Origin: Culex pipiens pallens
Taxonomy: Eukaryota > Arthropoda > Insecta > Diptera > Culicidae
Direction: 5' to 3'
Assembly (NCBI RefSeq): GCF_016801865.2
Contig: NC_068937.1
Span: 133,250,455-133,314,454 of the forward strand
Length of the DNA: 64,000 bases
A program made the translations under genes and the position numbers. How positions within the stretch are numbered: the first letter of the stretch is position 1; the number at the start of each line of letters is the position of its first letter. Positions 48,048-59,962 of the stretch are shown here, piece after piece. The notes beneath the pieces are model-generated. The model searched no databases. It was not told where the DNA came from and saw only the letters and a program-made list of their open reading frames with translations.

Positions 48048-48289
48048 TACACTCAAACCCCGGTGGTTTGACACCAACTGTTGTCAAACGAACGGGGTCA
48101 CTTTTTAGTTTGACACCCCTTTTACACGGAGTTCACACACACTACCAAACGTTTGTTTTGATAGTGTGCGTGAGCGCCGTGTAAAAAGTGACAGTTCGTC
48201 ACTTTTTAGTTTGACTTTGACCAACCAACGGGGTACAAACTAAAAAAGTGTCAAACGAAAAAGTGACCAACCACCGGGGGTTGAGTGTA
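48048..48289. mobile_element. 242-bp MITE with TA duplication
   Basis: The ends TACACTCAAACCCCGGTGG and the inverted CCACCGGGGGTTGAGTGTA match over about 22 bases. TA is at both termini. The interior repeats the CACTTTTTAGTTTGAC motif in both orientations and can fold on itself. It is a Tc1/mariner-type non-autonomous element by its TA target. Confidence 0.85.
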
Positions 48290-50079
48290 CAAGAAATTTG
48301 AAATGAGATCGATGATAAAACTTAAACTGCTACATAATCAACAATTTTAAGTAAAAAAAGATTCTATAAGACTTTCTTGTCAGAAATTTACCAACGCATT
48401 CAAAGTATGTTTACATGGCAGCTGAGGGTGTGTTTGCATCAGATTTGCTATCTCTTTTTAGCCAAAGTTTTTTGTCAGGCGACTTCTAGCTAGTTTTTTG
48501 ACTGACCGCCCGATATGTCAGCTAACATATTTCGCAGTGCTGTGACAGCTCGAGCTCAATCATTTGGTACGTTCGCTTGAGGACTAGTCAAAGTGTTTTT
48601 TTGAAGAAACTCGCGCTAGTTCGGCAAGAATTTTGCCGCCATCTTGGAACTGAAACTCTAGTGCCCCACTCGATATCAGTTTCATGCGAGTTCCATGCAC
48701 ACTGAAAAAGAATGTTCGTTTGAACCAAAACTGGCACCAACGAGTACGGCACTCAGTGCCGCACTGGCTGTTCAAACGAACGTACCAATTGTTTGCATCA
48801 GGACACTGTGACGAGAAGTTAGTCATCTTTGGGTTAAATTATTTTTTTTTTCACTGAGCCTTGAAAGCATTATTTTCTATTAATAATTTTTTTAGAATTG
48901 TCAAAATAAGAATAATGAAAAAAAAATTTTTGCTAAATTTACAGCCTTTTAACATATAATTTTTTTTCCGCCATTCTCAATGGAAAACCCCCCGGAATTC
49001 CCACCCAGCAAAAGTCTAGAAACCAACCGACCAACGGCGGCTGCGAAGAGATTACGCTTTGTGGTTATGACATCGTCCGGGAACTTCTTCCGGTGCGGGG
49101 ACTGAAATTGAAGGATACATGGTGACATTCCATGCAACATCCCAACCGAGGGTCCCACGGATGGACTCCCGTCCCCAAGCCACCAGATAAAATGTAACGA
49201 AAATTTAATTAAACTTTTCAAAATATACAGCGCTGCAAATCCCCGGCCTCCAGCTGGCAGAAGACGACTCCGGGAGGTCTCTCCGGATCTGCCGCCGGTG
49301 TTGCTGAGCTGCAGGAGACAAGTCCTACAAGGATGTGCTGCAGAAGGAGATAGAAGGAGCTTTTCGGGGCTGACGATTAGGGGACGTGTCAAAACATAAT
49401 AGATGTAATAATACGGATAATTTATTATCCTAACATCTTGCCTAGGATTCGTGGTTTTGTGAAGCAGAACTTTCAAATGAAGTTGTTGCAATGAGAGCTT
49501 CTTGGGTAGATAGTGGGTATCGTATGAAAAGCACTGTGGAAAAAATTACTGTTAAATTGTAAAATAATAGAATTTTAAGAAAAATAATAAAAGCCTAAAA
49601 CAAAATTCTGGCGTTAGTTCCAAACAAAATTATTATTTTTTTCTTTTTTGGGAGTTTCTGAATTCACCTTTTGCCGGGTTTTTCAAAAACACTCAAAAAG
49701 CAAAATTTCAAAACTTTGTTTATTGGATCTTTTCAAAAAAAAACTGTAGTGTTGAGTTGATATCCATTTTCACTTGCATTACATCTTTTACTGTGTTCAA
49801 ACTTCACACAACTTGAAACTGAAAACAGACGAAGCGCAGCAGTTGCTCTCGAGAATTTCCACGCAAGTGCCAATTCCCATCGAGGACCTTTTCATTTGGA
49901 GCAATCTCTGACAGATCTGGAGATTCCAACAACCACATCCTCACTCACTTATTTCCCCACAAAACAGAATTATTCTTGCATATCCAGTAGAATCCAGTAC
50001 TGAGTAGTCAACAACTAGCCAGATTCTATCGTATGTCACTGATTTAAATACGTGCAACTTTTCAGAAATTAACTTTTTG
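48290..50079. other. Noncoding, with one hairpin
   Basis: A 68-base hairpin lies at 48714-48781: GTTCGTTTGAAC pairs perfectly with GTTCAAACGAAC, and CGGCACT / AGTGCCG sits inside it. A GC-richer patch (48960-49480) carries a 180-codon minus-strand frame (48949-49491) of random composition, which I do not accept as a gene. The rest is AT-rich. Confidence 0.5.
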
Positions 50080-50837
50080 CCTTCCTCACCTTACTGAGGA
50101 AAGGCTATAAAATCACTCGAAAAATTAACTTTTTAATTAAACCTCCTAGACCTACTTTCATTTGTACATATCGACTCAGAATAACCAGCTGAGCAAATGT
50201 CTGTGTGTTTGGCTGTATGTAGACATGTGTACCAAATCAATGTCACTGGAATACCTCTTAACTGGCTGAGCCGATTTTGACCGTATTGGCCTCATTCGAT
50301 TCGTCTTGGGGTCCCATAAGTCCCTATTGAAATTTAGAAGATTTAGTAAAGCACATCAAAAGTTATGCTTAAAAAATGGTGGTTTTTGCGTGAAAACCTG
50401 CCATATTATATATTTTTAGAAAGGTTCTGAAATTACCTTTCTTGTGGATTAAGAATTTTCAAGATCTGACTTACCTATCTAAAATTACAAGCAGTTTTAA
50501 AATGGTCTGAATTTACATAACCTCAATCTATTTCTCCATAGGTTTTTGCCTTCCTCACTGATCGCCACGAAAAAGCCGTGTAGAGGGATGCCATTTTCCT
50601 CAAAGGCGGTGTCTGTATAATCTTGACAAAAAGTCTGTAGGCAGTCTGTTTTTAATTACTCACTTATTTTATTAGGACTTCTTAGGTGCTGCGATCACGT
50701 TAGGGGAGATCCATAAACCATGTGGACACTTTAGGGGGGTTGGAATCACTCTATAAATGAGAGGAAGGCACGAACCACCTAAAGGTGGATTAGGTAACGT
50801 TTTTAAAGTTAAATTTGTAATTTCCCTCATTCTAGAG
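50080..50837 (+). mobile_element. Interspersed repeat of the TTTTGCCTTCCTCAC family
   Basis: It starts TTTTGCCTTCCTCACCTTAC with the hairpin CCTTCCTCAC / TGAGGAAAGG, and shows the same motif order as the copy at 25440-28164. Its 3' portion (AGGAAGGCACGAACCACC, GGTGGATTAGGTAACG) ends at about 50805. The terminal 52 bp are duplicated: the second copy lies at 52229-52280, beyond the retroposon that separates them. It is non-coding. Confidence 0.7.
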
Positions 50838-52206
50838 CATGAGCATGAGCATGAGAGATCACCCATGGTTGCCCCTCCGTTGCTGAACAGAACCGTAATA
50901 TCCTTTCAGCACTACTGATCATAGGCTTCGACTATCAAGTGGTGTTTCCCTTATCAACAGCATGTATGAATGCGCCGAAAAGATAAAACACCATGATTGC
51001 TAAAACTAGATCAGTTGCGAATAGGTAACAGTCATTGGCCACCAACGGCGCCCGCCATGTCAGTTTGTAGACCTCGATTTTAAGGGACGGGAATGTTAGT
51101 TAGCGCAGGTTGCTACTAGGGCAGCTGATTTACTCTGTGCTTACACCCCACGAGCGCCAGGAACCTGAAAACTTTTTAGTAGGATAGGGTGTTTGGTCAG
51201 GATTCATCATAGAAGATGATGATGCGACCCAAAATCATAGCGTTTGTTGAAAGGTATTATATATTATTCTCAAGGCATACAATCGGATGCTGCGGATGAG
51301 ACATTTCCCGTTTAACTGTTGTTAAATTTTTAATGAAATGGTTTAATCTTAGACAGCCGGCTGTGGAAAGATAAAGCCAAATAATGTTTATTTATAGAAT
51401 GAGGTGTTAAACGCAATGCTGCAATGATAGCGTAGTCTGATTTTTAATTATACAATCATTTAATTCATAAATTTGGTACGGAATAGACGATACGAACTCA
51501 ACCATCAAGTGCCTTCCGATCTTCTTTCTGTTAGCTAGATGAGCTTGATTTTCATTGCCTCTCGAGCTACGATGCTATGGAGAGGGCTTAACACACAAAC
51601 AACCGACGTCGAGCCCTCCGAGCTACGGAGCTATGGGAAGGTCTTTTCAACACAAAAAAAAAGACTCGCGCACCACACAACGTTTTTGATGAATCAAAAT
51701 ATTTTTTACGCGATAAACCTAACGAGCTCAACCGTCAAATAGCCTTCCAACTACCGATGAAGAAGAAAGGGCTTTAAGCACACCGATTAATATAAATAAA
51801 TTCCAAGATCGATCTTGTTTTTTTCACGATCGCGAATACAACACAAAAAGAACACCACAAAAATCCATCTCACATTCCTGATTTGTTTTTTTTTCACTTT
51901 GCACACAAACACAACCATCCGCTTGTACTGGTGGAACATATCTTCTCTTCGCAGCAAACAATTCACGGCAAAAATGCGAAACAAAAGGCACACAAAAAAA
52001 AATCACTTTTCACTCCGAATATTTTTACGACCACGCGCACCCTTTGCCAATTATGCACTGATGACGCTGCATTTTCAGAGGGTAATCTTCTCCTCGCAGC
52101 AAACAATTCACGGCAAAAATGCGAAACAAAAGGCACACAAAAAAAAATCACTTTTCACTCCGAATATTTTTTACGACCACGCGCACCCTTTGCCAATTAT
52201 GCACTC
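50838..52206 (-). mobile_element. Non-coding retroposon with a perfect 22-bp target duplication
   Basis: A 22-bp direct repeat (50816-50837 and 52207-52228, core AATTTCCCTCATTCTAG) flanks a 1,369-bp insert. On the minus strand it starts at 52206 with two 145-bp-spaced monomers, continues through GC-moderate sequence without a long frame, and ends in a short (CTCATG)n tail at 50838-50855. The long duplication and repeat tail point to LINE-type retrotransposition. It is probably an internally deleted or SINE-like derivative of a non-LTR element that kept its 5' leader and 3' untranslated region. The clade is not identified. Confidence 0.7.
51939..52205 (-). repeat. Two direct 5' monomers, 145-bp period
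   Basis: The segment from ATCTTCTCYTCGCAGCAAAC to CCAATTATGCACT occurs at 51939-52060 and 52084-52205 with only a few differences. A 23-bp unshared spacer lies between. At the 5' end of a non-LTR-type retroposon such tandem monomers may carry promoter activity, as known for mouse L1; that role here is inference. Confidence 0.8.
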
Positions 52207-52280
52207 TGTAATTTCCCTCATTCTAGAGGTGGATTAAGTAACGTTTTTAATGTTAAATTTGTAATTTCCCTCATTCTTCT

Positions 52281-53483
52281 TGTTTATATAGGATATTCTT
52301 GCACATATATTTTTAAAGTAATAATTTCAGACCAAATCCTGACAAAATATCTAAAATCTTTCAATTATTATTAAGGCGAAAAAGGGTCCATAAAGCAAAC
52401 TTGCTGGTGTAACAATGTTTGAACTATTGTTCAAAAAATCCACTCCTTGGGAAATCTAGCAGGTTAGGTAACTAAACATGAAAAATTCACAATGATTGCT
52501 CTGACATATTTTTAATCTTGATGAACATTTAAGAACCTTTTCATATTTTCAACAGAGAAATGTTAATGACCGATTCTTAGCAAAGCTACACCAAAATGTC
52601 ATTTTTTTCAATTTTCAATGTGATTTTTTATATGAAAGATTTCATTTTTATTATGATTCAATAATTTTAAAGCACACTGCAATGCAAATATTGACTAAAT
52701 ATGGTCTGCAAGGCATTAAATAGGAGAGGAGTTTTTTCATAAATCTGCTCCTTTCGTTGTCCCGTCACGCAAAGAAATGGCTGGCAAAAACTCAAATTTC
52801 AACCAATTCGTTCAGTTCAAGGAGCAAAATATTCGTTTTTTTAATTTGTGATTATGTGTAGTAGAGCAAAAGTTTTAAAAAATCAAACTGGCAAAACTGT
52901 ATTTATTAATTGTAATTAATTTTGATTCAAAATTAAGTAACTGTTTATTATCAAACTTGATGAAAGTATCTCAATCAACTTGAAGTTTTGCCTTGCCAAA
53001 GCTTAGAGATAATTTTTGAAAATCATTGAAAATATATCACACAAAGGTTTTTAAATGGTGGAAAAAAATGTGAACAGGAAACAATTTCCATCGATATCAA
53101 GCCAATTTGGTGCTCAAAGTTTTGAACAGGGTTGACAAGTAGTTAGTATTCTTCGCTTATGCGAATTTTTTCAAGTATTATTTTATGATTAAAAATTTAC
53201 GAATACCTACGTTGAAGCACGATTTTCATCCAAATGTTGAATATTAAATCTTTGAATGGTCAATAATTTATGTCTCATAGCAGTGTTGTCAGATCTATTA
53301 AGTTTAACAGAAAACAGAAAAAAAAAATCAGAAGCATTTGCATCATACATCAGGCCTTTAAAGGTTATGCAAATTTATGTAAGTGCTCATAGCAATGGAC
53401 AGGGTTGCCAGAATATCGATACTAAACCTTCAAAAATAATTCAAAACATATAAAAAAATAAGTTTTCTTATGAAACCATTCAC
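52281..53483. other. AT-rich noncoding stretch
   Basis: No gene or repeat was recognised. Confidence 0.5.
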
Positions 53484-53486
53484 TTT

Positions 53487-53639
53487 GGAAGCGTTCTTTT
53501 ATTACGTAACAAAGTTGGGGGGGAGGGAGGGTCGGAGGCCGTGTGACGCTCCATACATTATTTATTAAATTTGTATGGAAATTTTGTTACGAGGTCAAAA
53601 AATCCAAATTTTTGCATAACGTAATAAAAGAACGCTCCC
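53487..53639. mobile_element. 153-bp MITE, family C, copy 2
   Basis: It has the same terminal repeat as 39845-40005 (GGAAGCGTTCTTTTATTACG at left, CGTAATAAAAGAACGCTCCC at right) with TTT duplicated at 53484-53486 and 53640-53642. The interior is poorly conserved between the two copies except for a G-rich/C-rich stretch. Confidence 0.85.
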
Positions 53640-53875
53640 TTTCTTGTTCCGGAACAAAAAGATGCAGGTGTTATGTTACACATGACCAATATGGCAAAGA
53701 ACCTTGCAAAAATGTTTTTAAATTTATTCTGCTAAATTTTAATCATTTTCTTTGGCATTACCAGTTTCTGGCACCTGTGTCGAAATGTCAGTTTTCATGT
53801 CCCGTATAAAAAAACCACGACGTTTGGTACCCCTTTATTTTATGGATGGGAAAATGTGCACCGTCAGGACACACC

Positions 53876-54391
53876 TCGACGTCGTCGTGCTATCATGTCG
53901 CACCCGCCATTTTGACGTTCCGAGAAAAACGCGTTTTAATGTTTGACCTTGAATAAACAAAAACGAAAGCATGCAATGTAAACAATAACAAACACGTTTT
54001 GTTTGGCTGACCATTCTGTGCATTGTCCCGAAGTTTAGTTGAAGTTGGTTGCTGGAGTCCCGAGTTATAATTACAAATATTTACAGTAGTATAGCTTTTA
54101 CGTGCGTCAAACGCATCCTGACCTGAAATCCCTTTGGCCTTTGTCGCACTTACATCAATTTTCAGGGAGTGACAAGATAGCACGACAAGATTGGAACTAC
54201 TTTCATATGAAAAGTGACAAAAAATTTCCGAGCTTTTTTGGTTTTTATTGAATATCTTAGGATTTAAATCGAATTTTGGGGATCTGTGAAGGTCAAAAGA
54301 TGTAGCATTGTGAGCTGCACAAAATGGCGTTCTTAACTCAATTTGGCCCAAAATGCACGTACGACAAGTTAGCACGACGGCGACGACCTGA
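53876..54391. mobile_element. Decayed element with imperfect inverted ends
   Basis: CGTCGTCGTGCTATCATGTCG (about 53880) is repeated inverted near 54359-54385 (ACGACAAGTTAGCACGACGG). A further internal copy, GACAAGATAGCACGACAAG, lies near 54171. The CGCCATTTTG motif near each end also appears in both orientations. It has no transposase; overlapping minus-strand frames are incidental. Confidence 0.5.
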
Positions 54392-55163
54392 AGTATGTAA
54401 AAAAAACTGGAATTGAGCTAATTAAAAAAATCCAAACATATTTCTGTTTGTCTGTGTTCAGTCAAAATATCTCTACACTTTGAAGATTCATCACACTGGT
54501 GTTAGTAATGTGCAGCAGCACGAGTAAACACGAACCGTGTTTATCGAATGGAAAGATAAGAGCTGGTGCACTCTCTTTCTATCTCCCGAGACAGAGATGT
54601 CAAAGTCTTTCAACGGACTCGCGATGTGACAAATTAAACACTTCTCGTATAAGTTTCCAACAGACACTTCTAAGATTTTTTTTTCTTCTCTGAATCCAAA
54701 CGAATTTTCACAGTTTCTTCGGTTATGAGCATACCTTATAGGACGTACAAATGAACAATCTAATGAATTATTCGTAAATTAATCGAGAACCAAACGAAAA
54801 ACGGAAAATATTTCAATCTAATTTTAGACTTTTGATGATTTAATTAAAAAAATTCTCAAATCAGAAATATTACACCAGAATTGGCTTCCGGAGCCCATTG
54901 TTAAGAGAAGAAATGTGTCACCTACAAAAGAATTACCTGCCAGTTAAAACGCACATTAGTGCCAATGAGCGCAAACAAAAAACAATCCAAATCCCTCCCC
55001 GGCACAGGTGGACAAGGTCTGTCACCGCTTTTATTTCACCGGGAGAAACCCGACGGCAGGCAGGCAAGATTTAAATTTCAACCACACTTTACCACCAGAA
55101 ATTTCCACTGCCTGGCCTGTGGGAACTTCATAAAACTGTCAGCTCTCTTCACGGTGATGCACC
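54392..55163. other. Noncoding spacer
   Basis: No gene is supported. The 125-codon plus-strand frame from 54959 runs into the hairpin at 55173 and has no independent support. Confidence 0.45.
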
Positions 55164-55172
55164 AGGAAAAAC

Positions 55173-55370
55173 TAGAGAGCCTGGAGCTTATTAGAGAACG
55201 GACATCTCAAACCAAAAGTACTAATCAAAGCACGAGAACTGTCAAACGGAGGTACCAATCGAGCAAAATCCTTTGTCTTATGCTCGAGAACCTCAGTTTG
55301 ACCGTTCTCGTGCTTCGATTGGTACTTTTGGTTTGAGATGTCCGTTCTCTAATAAGCTCCAGGCTCTCTA
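55173..55370. repeat. Long near-perfect hairpin flanked by a 13-bp direct repeat
   Basis: The arms 55173-55253 and 55290-55370 pair at 77 of 81 positions; the outer 49 bases (starting TAGAGAGCCTGGAGC) are perfectly complementary. The loop is under 40 bases and its AATCGAGCA / TGCTCGA motifs could extend the stem. AGGAAAAACTAGA occurs directly at 55164-55176 and 55370-55382, consistent with a target-site duplication of an inserted palindrome. If transcribed, this is a strong substrate for Dicer, as a hairpin RNA locus or a palindromic MITE. Confidence 0.8.
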
Positions 55371-55434
55371 GGAAAAACTAGAAAGGACTAACCAACCTCC
55401 CCTTAGGGGGTCGAGGAAAGTAATCCTGTCGCAC

Positions 55435-55437
<3 letters not shown>

Positions 55438-55504
<67 letters not shown>
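55438..55504. repeat. (GA)33 microsatellite
   Basis: An uninterrupted GA run of 67 bases. The Ser-Leu repeat frames on the minus strand are artefacts. Confidence 0.95.
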
Positions 55505-55511
<7 letters not shown>

Positions 55512-55625
55512 ACCCGAGACTTGCACACACTCATATGCCTTGACCCGTGACACATTAGGCAGAAGTTTTTCACGAGGTGCATCGGGAGGGCAGTGAGTAA
55601 CCACATATGAGAAGGATAGGGTTAC

Positions 55626-55867
55626 TACACGCAGAAAAATATTTTGTAGAATCAGCCTGTACGAGGTTTGATTCAACAAAATTTTTGTTGAATATAATCA
55701 ACGCCAATTTTGCGTTGAAACAAACCTTGATTTTCTCAATTCTACAAAAATCTTTTGTTGTTTTGAAAAAGTTGCTTTGACGTTTAGCGATGATTCAACA
55801 AAAATTTTGATTTTCAAATCAACAAAACGTTTTGTTGATTCAAATATGCCTTATTTTTCTGCGTGTA
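55626..55867. mobile_element. 242-bp MITE with ACACGCAGAAAAAT ends
   Basis: TACACGCAGAAAAATA at the left and TATTTTTCTGCGTGTA near the right are exact inverted copies apart from spacing, and each end carries TA. The interior is full of AACAAAA / TTTTGTT motifs in both orientations. It is a Tc1/mariner-like non-autonomous element. Confidence 0.8.
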
Positions 55868-56835
55868 TAAAATCATATTAAGAACAGACGAAGCTCTCAC
55901 AGTTGGCTGTTGTTTGAAAGATTAAAATGCTTTTACAATATTTAACCATTTTTTAAATTCAATTTCCCTGGTCACCCTGTTTCCGCCGCACAAAAACTGA
56001 AGACAGCCCAGCAAGAACGTAAAAAAAATCGCCCCCAGCCAAGGAACAGGACATTTTTAAAGCTTACACAGTGCATTATGCCTCATTTGTCACCGAGTTT
56101 TTCTTTTTGTGGGGTGGTGTTGGTCTGCGGCTACGAAACACAGAACTTGTCCGGACCAGCATAGAACTGCAGGAAAAAAAGCGGACATTCTAGGATAAAT
56201 AACCCCAAAAAAAGGAAGAAATGCTCCCGTTGATGTTTGGCCAACGAAACACTTTTTGCCCGCGCCAGGGCAATCTGTGAGGAAAAAGGATTTACTTTTG
56301 TCCTATTGCGTGACAGAACCGAAAAAAAAGCTCGAGCTTTGAACCGCCGACGACAACGGCTAAAGCTCGGGGCAGAAGCTGCTGAATGTCTTTTTAGTGC
56401 CAAGTGGTGGGGTTCTGGGTAAAAAATGTTCTGTTGAAATGGGAGGGGTGAAAAAGACGCGAAAGTGAGACGGTTGTAGTCGTGTGCACCAACGGTCACA
56501 CAATTTACACAGACACGGTCGCAGTTAAGTACAACCGACACAGGGAGACACATATGTTTAGCACTTTTGGAAATCTTACGTAATAGGATTAAACGGGGGT
56601 TTAGCGGGGAGAAAATGTGTTCAGTTGGACGTTAAAAAAAGAAACTATGCAAATATTTATGACATTTTATACGGATTTTACTTGGCATCATGAATCTCAA
56701 ACAGAAGTTGAAGATGGGAGGTGCGATTAGGGCTCGTCCAGAAACAACGTGGCCTTTTGAGAGGAGTGTCTGGTGATAAGTGTTAGTGTTAGTGTTAGTA
56801 TTATTGTTAGTGTTAGTGTCCACCCTTTTCCTTTA
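55868..56835. other. Noncoding spacer with short (GTTAGT)n run
   Basis: No gene is supported; frames at 56131-56553 (-) and 56237-56422 (+) overlap. A GTGTTA hexamer repeat lies at 56780-56818, and a similar run recurs at 60920-60957 beyond the large element. GGGCTCGTCCAGAAACAACG at 56728 resembles a MITE end. Confidence 0.45.
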
Positions 56836-57179
56836 CCCGGGCAGACGGTAATAACAAAATCAATAATATTTCAATAACAAATCCTGTTAAAATAACAAAA
56901 AGTGTTATTATTTTATCCTGAAGTTCAACATAAAGAAGAACAAATAATAACAGTTTCTGATAAAATAACAAAATTTGGTATTGAAGTGATATTATATTGA
57001 AAATGTTTAATAACACGCTAATAAGAGGAAATGTTATACATTTCAAAAAATCTCCTAATAACAAAATTTGTTATTCGTTCGGTATACTGACTTAGGAATA
57101 AAATTACCATAAATCGCACAAATGGAAAAGTTTCTAAGTGTCCATAACCCAATCTGTTATTAATTTTTCTTTTGTTAAA

Positions 57180-59640
57180 TATGTTTCGATCTTTGGGATA
57201 ATTTTGTCTAATTTCGTCGGGGTCATTATCTTGGCCATGAAATGGGGTCCTTAAGCTAAAATTATTTTAAAAAGTTCAAATTTTGGAAGCAGATTTTTTT
57301 AATTATTTGATATACTCCCTAAGGGACTTTGCTAAAATTGGCTAGAACTATGGGATAATTTTGACCAATTTCGTCAGGGTCATTATTTTGGCCATGAAAT
57401 GGTGCCCTTAAGCTAAAATTATTCTGAAAAGTTGAAATTTCCTTAAGCTAAAATTATTCTAAAAAGTTGAAATTTTGAAAGTTGATTTTTTTAATTATTT
57501 GATATACCCCCTAAAGGACTTTGTTTAAAATGGTTAAAACTATGGGATAATTTTGACCAATTTCGTCGGGGTCATTATTTTGGCCATGAAATGGGGTCCT
57601 TAAGCTAAAATTATTCTGAAAAGTTGAAATTTTGAAAGTTGATTTTTTTAATTTTTTGATATACCCCCTGAGGGACTTTGCTAAAATTGGCTAGAACTAT
57701 GGGATAATTTTGACCAATTTCGTCAGGGTCATTTTAAAAAGTTGAAATTTTAAAAGTTGATTTTTCTAATTATTTGATATACCCCCTAAAGGACTTTGTT
57801 TAAAATGGTTAGAACTATGGGATAATTTTGACTAATTTCGTCGGGGTCATTATTTTGGCCATGCAATGGGGTCCTTAAGCTAAAATTATTCTAAAAAGTT
57901 GAAATTTTGAAAGTTGATATTTTTAATTATTTGATATACCCCCTAAGGGACTTTGCTAAAATTGGCTAGAACTATGGGATAATTTTGACCAATTTCGTCG
58001 GGGTCATTATTTTGGCCATGAAATGGGATCCTTAAGCTAAAATTTTTCTAAAAAGTTGAAATTTTAAAAGTTGATTTTTCTAATTATTTGATATACCCCC
58101 TAAAGGACTTTGTTTAAAATGGTTAGAACTATGGGATAATTTTGACTAATTTCGTCGGGGTCATTATTTTGGCCATGAAATGGTGCCCTTAAGCTAAAAT
58201 TATTCTAAAAAGTTGAAATTTTGAAAGTTGATTTTTTTAATTGTTTGATATACCGTAAAACGGGGTGACTTTGATAGCCGGGGTGACTTTGATAGGTTTG
58301 CGATTTTTCCGCAAAATGAAGAGAACAATTAAAATACGTAAGGAATGGTTCAGAAACATACTGACCGTGGTAGAGAAGTGTTCAAAGTACCTCAAGAAGA
58401 ACTCTTCATAAATTTTTGAAAGGTTTATAAAGTTAGTTAACTTTAGTTAAGAAAATGTTGATGGAAGTCATTATTTTAAACTTCTCTAAGTGTCATGATT
58501 TTCTCAATGATCATGATTTTTAATCGGAAAACGAAATGCATTTTCGGATTCTTTGGACAATTTTCCACTAGGAGAAGGTTTAATAAGTTTGTAAATAATA
58601 AATATTATCTGTTTTTGAAACACAGTTTAAAAAAAAACTTCAAATTTATAGGCATTTTTAGTTGAACAAATTTCATGTAAAATGTGAAAACTTGTGATTC
58701 GTGCTTCGAATTCAGTATAAAATGCAATATAAATCGATAATTTTATAAACAAAACTAGTTTTAACAAATTTCAGGCAAAATTCCGACTTTGTAACAATTT
58801 TACCTAAAATTTATATGTATTTAGTTAAAAAGCTTATAAACATAGTTAACTTAACATAAACATTGATTTTTTTTCTTGCAAACTATATCAGCTACTTTAG
58901 TGATGGTACATTTAACGTACAAATAAAGTTTGAACATCTTAAATATGATTTTAACAAGAAAAACTATGACTATCAAAGTCACCCCGGAATTAAAACTAAG
59001 AATTTTTAACGTAACTATTTTTCTAAACACAATTGAAAAAACTTTTTTTCCAAAATTGTACATGGACTTTGTGTGGCCTAACCCAGTACATTTTTTAAAA
59101 ATAATAATCTTGAGAAAAACCTTACCTGTTGAAAAATATTCTAAAAACAAATTGAAATCTTATCAAAGTCACCCCGGTTTACGGTACCCCCTAAGGGACT
59201 TTGCTAAAATTGGTTAGAACTATGGGATAATTTTGACCAATTTCGTCGGGGTCATTATTTTGGCCATGAAATGGGGTCCTTAAGCTAAAATTATTCTAAA
59301 AAGTTGAAATTTTGAAAGTTGATTTTTTTAATTATTTGATATACCCCCTAAGGGACTTTGCTAAAATTGGCTAGAACTATGGGATAATTTTGACCAATTT
59401 CGTCGGGGTCATTATTTTGGCCATGAAATGGGGTCCTTAAGCTAAAATTATTCTAAAAAGTTGAAATTTTGAAAGTTGATTTTTTTTAATTATTTGATAT
59501 ACCCCCTAAGGGATTTTACTAAAATTGGCTAGAACTATGAAATAATTTTGACCAATTTCATCGGGGTCATTTATTTCACCATGAAATGGGGTTTCAAGCT
59601 AAAATTAATCCGATAAAATTAACTTTTGAGAGTTAATTTT
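57180..59640 (+). repeat. 157-bp tandem array, about nine copies
   Basis: Units recur with the cores GGGATAATTTTGACCAATTT, CGTCGGGGTCATTATTTTGG, AAATGGGGTCCTTAAGC and GATATACCCCCTAAGGGAC. Anchors at about 57563, 57720, 57838, 57995, 58152, 59243, 59400 and 59558 show a 157-bp spacing, with one copy shortened by about 39 bp and one lengthened by about 35 bp. The array is split by the element at 58253-59184. Confidence 0.85.
58253..59184. mobile_element. 932-bp element with CCGTAAAACGGGGTGACTT ends, inserted at TA
   Basis: The left end CCGTAAAACGGGGTGACTTT and the inverted right end CCGTAAACCGGGGTGACTTT differ at one base in 20. TA duplicates at 58251-58252 and 59185-59186, and the array reads through as GATATACCCCCTAAGG once the insert is removed. 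The CGGGGTGACTTTGATA motif is repeated at the left end, and an inverted copy lies near 58970. It is non-coding; the overlapping 95- and 99-codon frames near the right end lie on opposite strands. Confidence 0.85.
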
Positions 59641-59735
59641 TTTTTTAAATTTTGTTATATTCCCTAGCGGAATTGATTTATTTATTGAGAATTTTTGAAG
59701 TGTGAATAACAAAAACTGTTATTATTTTCACAGAG

Positions 59736-59962
59736 CCAGGAAGTCGGAGTTGACGTTGAAGTCGAGCTGGAGTGAGACCTCGGAGACTGCATCGGATTCA
59801 GCAAATTTTCAGCAACTTTTACTTGGAGTCGGAGTCTCTGAAGTCGGGTATTTTTGGAGAGCTGAAGTCGTCGTTGACGTCATATCCTGCATCCAGAGTC
59901 GGAGTTGTCTTCAAGTATGGATTCAAAGTCGCTTGGAGGTACCCAACTCTGCAGCCCTGACT
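59736..59962 (+). repeat. GTCGGAGT-rich insert
   Basis: Short repeats of GTCGGAGT and GAAGTCG alternate, ending in ACTCTGCAGCCCTGA. The GC content departs sharply from the AT-rich host element. I associate this with a common arthropod interspersed repeat by memory only. Confidence 0.5.

Noticed and set aside
48949..49491. 180-codon minus-strand frame
   Set aside because: Composition is random, there is no signal, domain or promoter, and the region is only moderately GC-rich; chance opening is likely.
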